64,000 bases of DNA from Pelomonas sp. BJYL3 (GTDB taxonomy: Bacteria; Pseudomonadota; Gammaproteobacteria; Burkholderiales; Burkholderiaceae_C), in NCBI RefSeq assembly GCF_027257975.1, contig NZ_JANZKX010000007.1, positions 1 to 64,000 on the forward strand, in the 5' to 3' direction. The notes below the pieces were generated by a model. It was not told the origin of the DNA. It made no database searches and was given only the letters and a program-made list of their open reading frames with translations. Positions 61,114 to 64,000 of this stretch are shown here, one piece after another. Within the stretch, counting starts at the first letter, position 1, and each line of letters opens with the position of its first letter. Made by a program: the position numbers and the translations under genes.

Positions 61114-61348
61114 TTTCCTTCTCCATCCCGGTGTCTATCGCACCGAGGCGGATTCTCAAAGCTCTGTCGCCTGCGTGTCAATTCGGGGCCTCCCCCGAGG
61201 TGCTGAGGGTCTGAAACGGGGGCGGCCGTGGCATTTGGCGCGAATATGGGGGGCAGGGCCCCGCACATCACTTTTTCAAGCCGGGGTCCTTGAATCATGA
61301 TCAAGCCAGCGCCATGTGTGGCCATATGGCTCTCTATAGAATCGGTCC

Positions 61349-61713
61349 ATGCCAGATCTTCCCAACCAGCCCCCTGTGCCGCCGGGCCAGCCACCCGGCG
61401 CGGTGCCGGGCCGTGACGATGCGGACGGGACCGTCATCCTCGAACGAGTTCCCCAGAAAACCGAGCCGCCGCGCCTCTACCAGGTGCTGCTGCTCAACGA
61501 CGATTTCACCCCCATGGAGTTTGTCGTGATGGTGTTGCAGGAGTTCTTCCGCCATGACCTGGATACGGCCACCCAGATCATGCTCAAGATCCATCACGAA
61601 GGCCGCGGCGTCTGCGGTGTCTTCACCAAGGACGTAGCTGCGACCAAGGTCGAACTGGTGCTGGCCGCCTCCCGGCGTGCCGGCCATCCCTTGCAGTGCA
61701 TTATGGAGGCCGC

Positions 61714-61717
<4 letters not shown>
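61349..61717 (+). CDS. clpS: ATP-dependent Clp protease adaptor ClpS
   Basis: A 122-residue N-end-rule adaptor. The core domain has [20 protein letters not shown] and, near the C-terminus, [20 protein letters not shown], with the conserved Asn-Asp and Met forming the hydrophobic pocket that recognises N-terminal Phe, Leu, Trp and Tyr. The N-terminal extension (about 40 residues, Pro-rich) binds ClpA. TATAGAAT just 8-15 bases upstream of the ATG looks like a -10, implying a very short or absent leader. Its stop overlaps clpA. Confidence 0.95.

Positions 61718-64000
<2,283 letters not shown>

Overview
The window comes from a high-GC betaproteobacterium. The gene set and order (cbb3 oxidase ccoI-S-N-O-Q-P-G next to fnr and hemN; lpxK-Trm112-kdsB-adk; clpS-clpA next to cspA and icd) point to Burkholderiales, probably a Leptothrix/Roseateles/Ideonella-like lineage. 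The order is well supported; the genus is a guess. No rRNA or tRNA gene was recognised.

Bases 1 to about 19,700 are an accessory region. It opens with two nested IS3-family remnants, then minus-strand genes typical of integrative elements or plasmids (DUF736, a large ParB-like protein, a small Cys-containing protein, a RadC/JAB protein) separated by long repeat-bearing gaps. A defence island follows. A plus-strand dndBCDE operon for DNA phosphorothioation meets, tail to tail with only 18 bp between them, a five-gene minus-strand operon: an SF2 helicase, a ParB-like protein, a four-helix membrane protein, a second DGQHR protein and a HARE-HTH/Mrr nuclease. No DndF/G/H set is recognisable, so this opposing operon is a candidate unusual restriction or effector partner. 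An AbiEi/AbiEii type IV toxin-antitoxin pair is divergent from it. The island ends in a gene-free stretch with a large inverted repeat, a duplicated 40-bp palindromic unit and a strong terminator.

From about 19,700 onward the sequence looks chromosomal. First comes a branched-chain-amino-acid-type ABC transporter operon (possible Cys-rich leader peptide, livHMGF, RidA, periplasmic binding protein, alcohol dehydrogenase, GntR regulator). Then come a DUF72 protein, tadA and an LD-carboxypeptidase. An Oar-like TonB receptor is divergent from tonB-exbB-exbD-exbD and a TPR-like protein. A minus-strand block carries a short-chain dehydrogenase with a MerR-type operator, adk, kdsB, a Trm112-like protein, lpxK and a second exbB/exbD pair. 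xseA, sodB and a two-component system follow. The high-affinity cbb3 oxidase module comes next, with its own regulator FNR, anaerobic hemN and FNR-type boxes, including a perfect one inside the end of ccoS. The window closes with icd, a cold-shock gene, clpS and a clpA cut off by the window edge.
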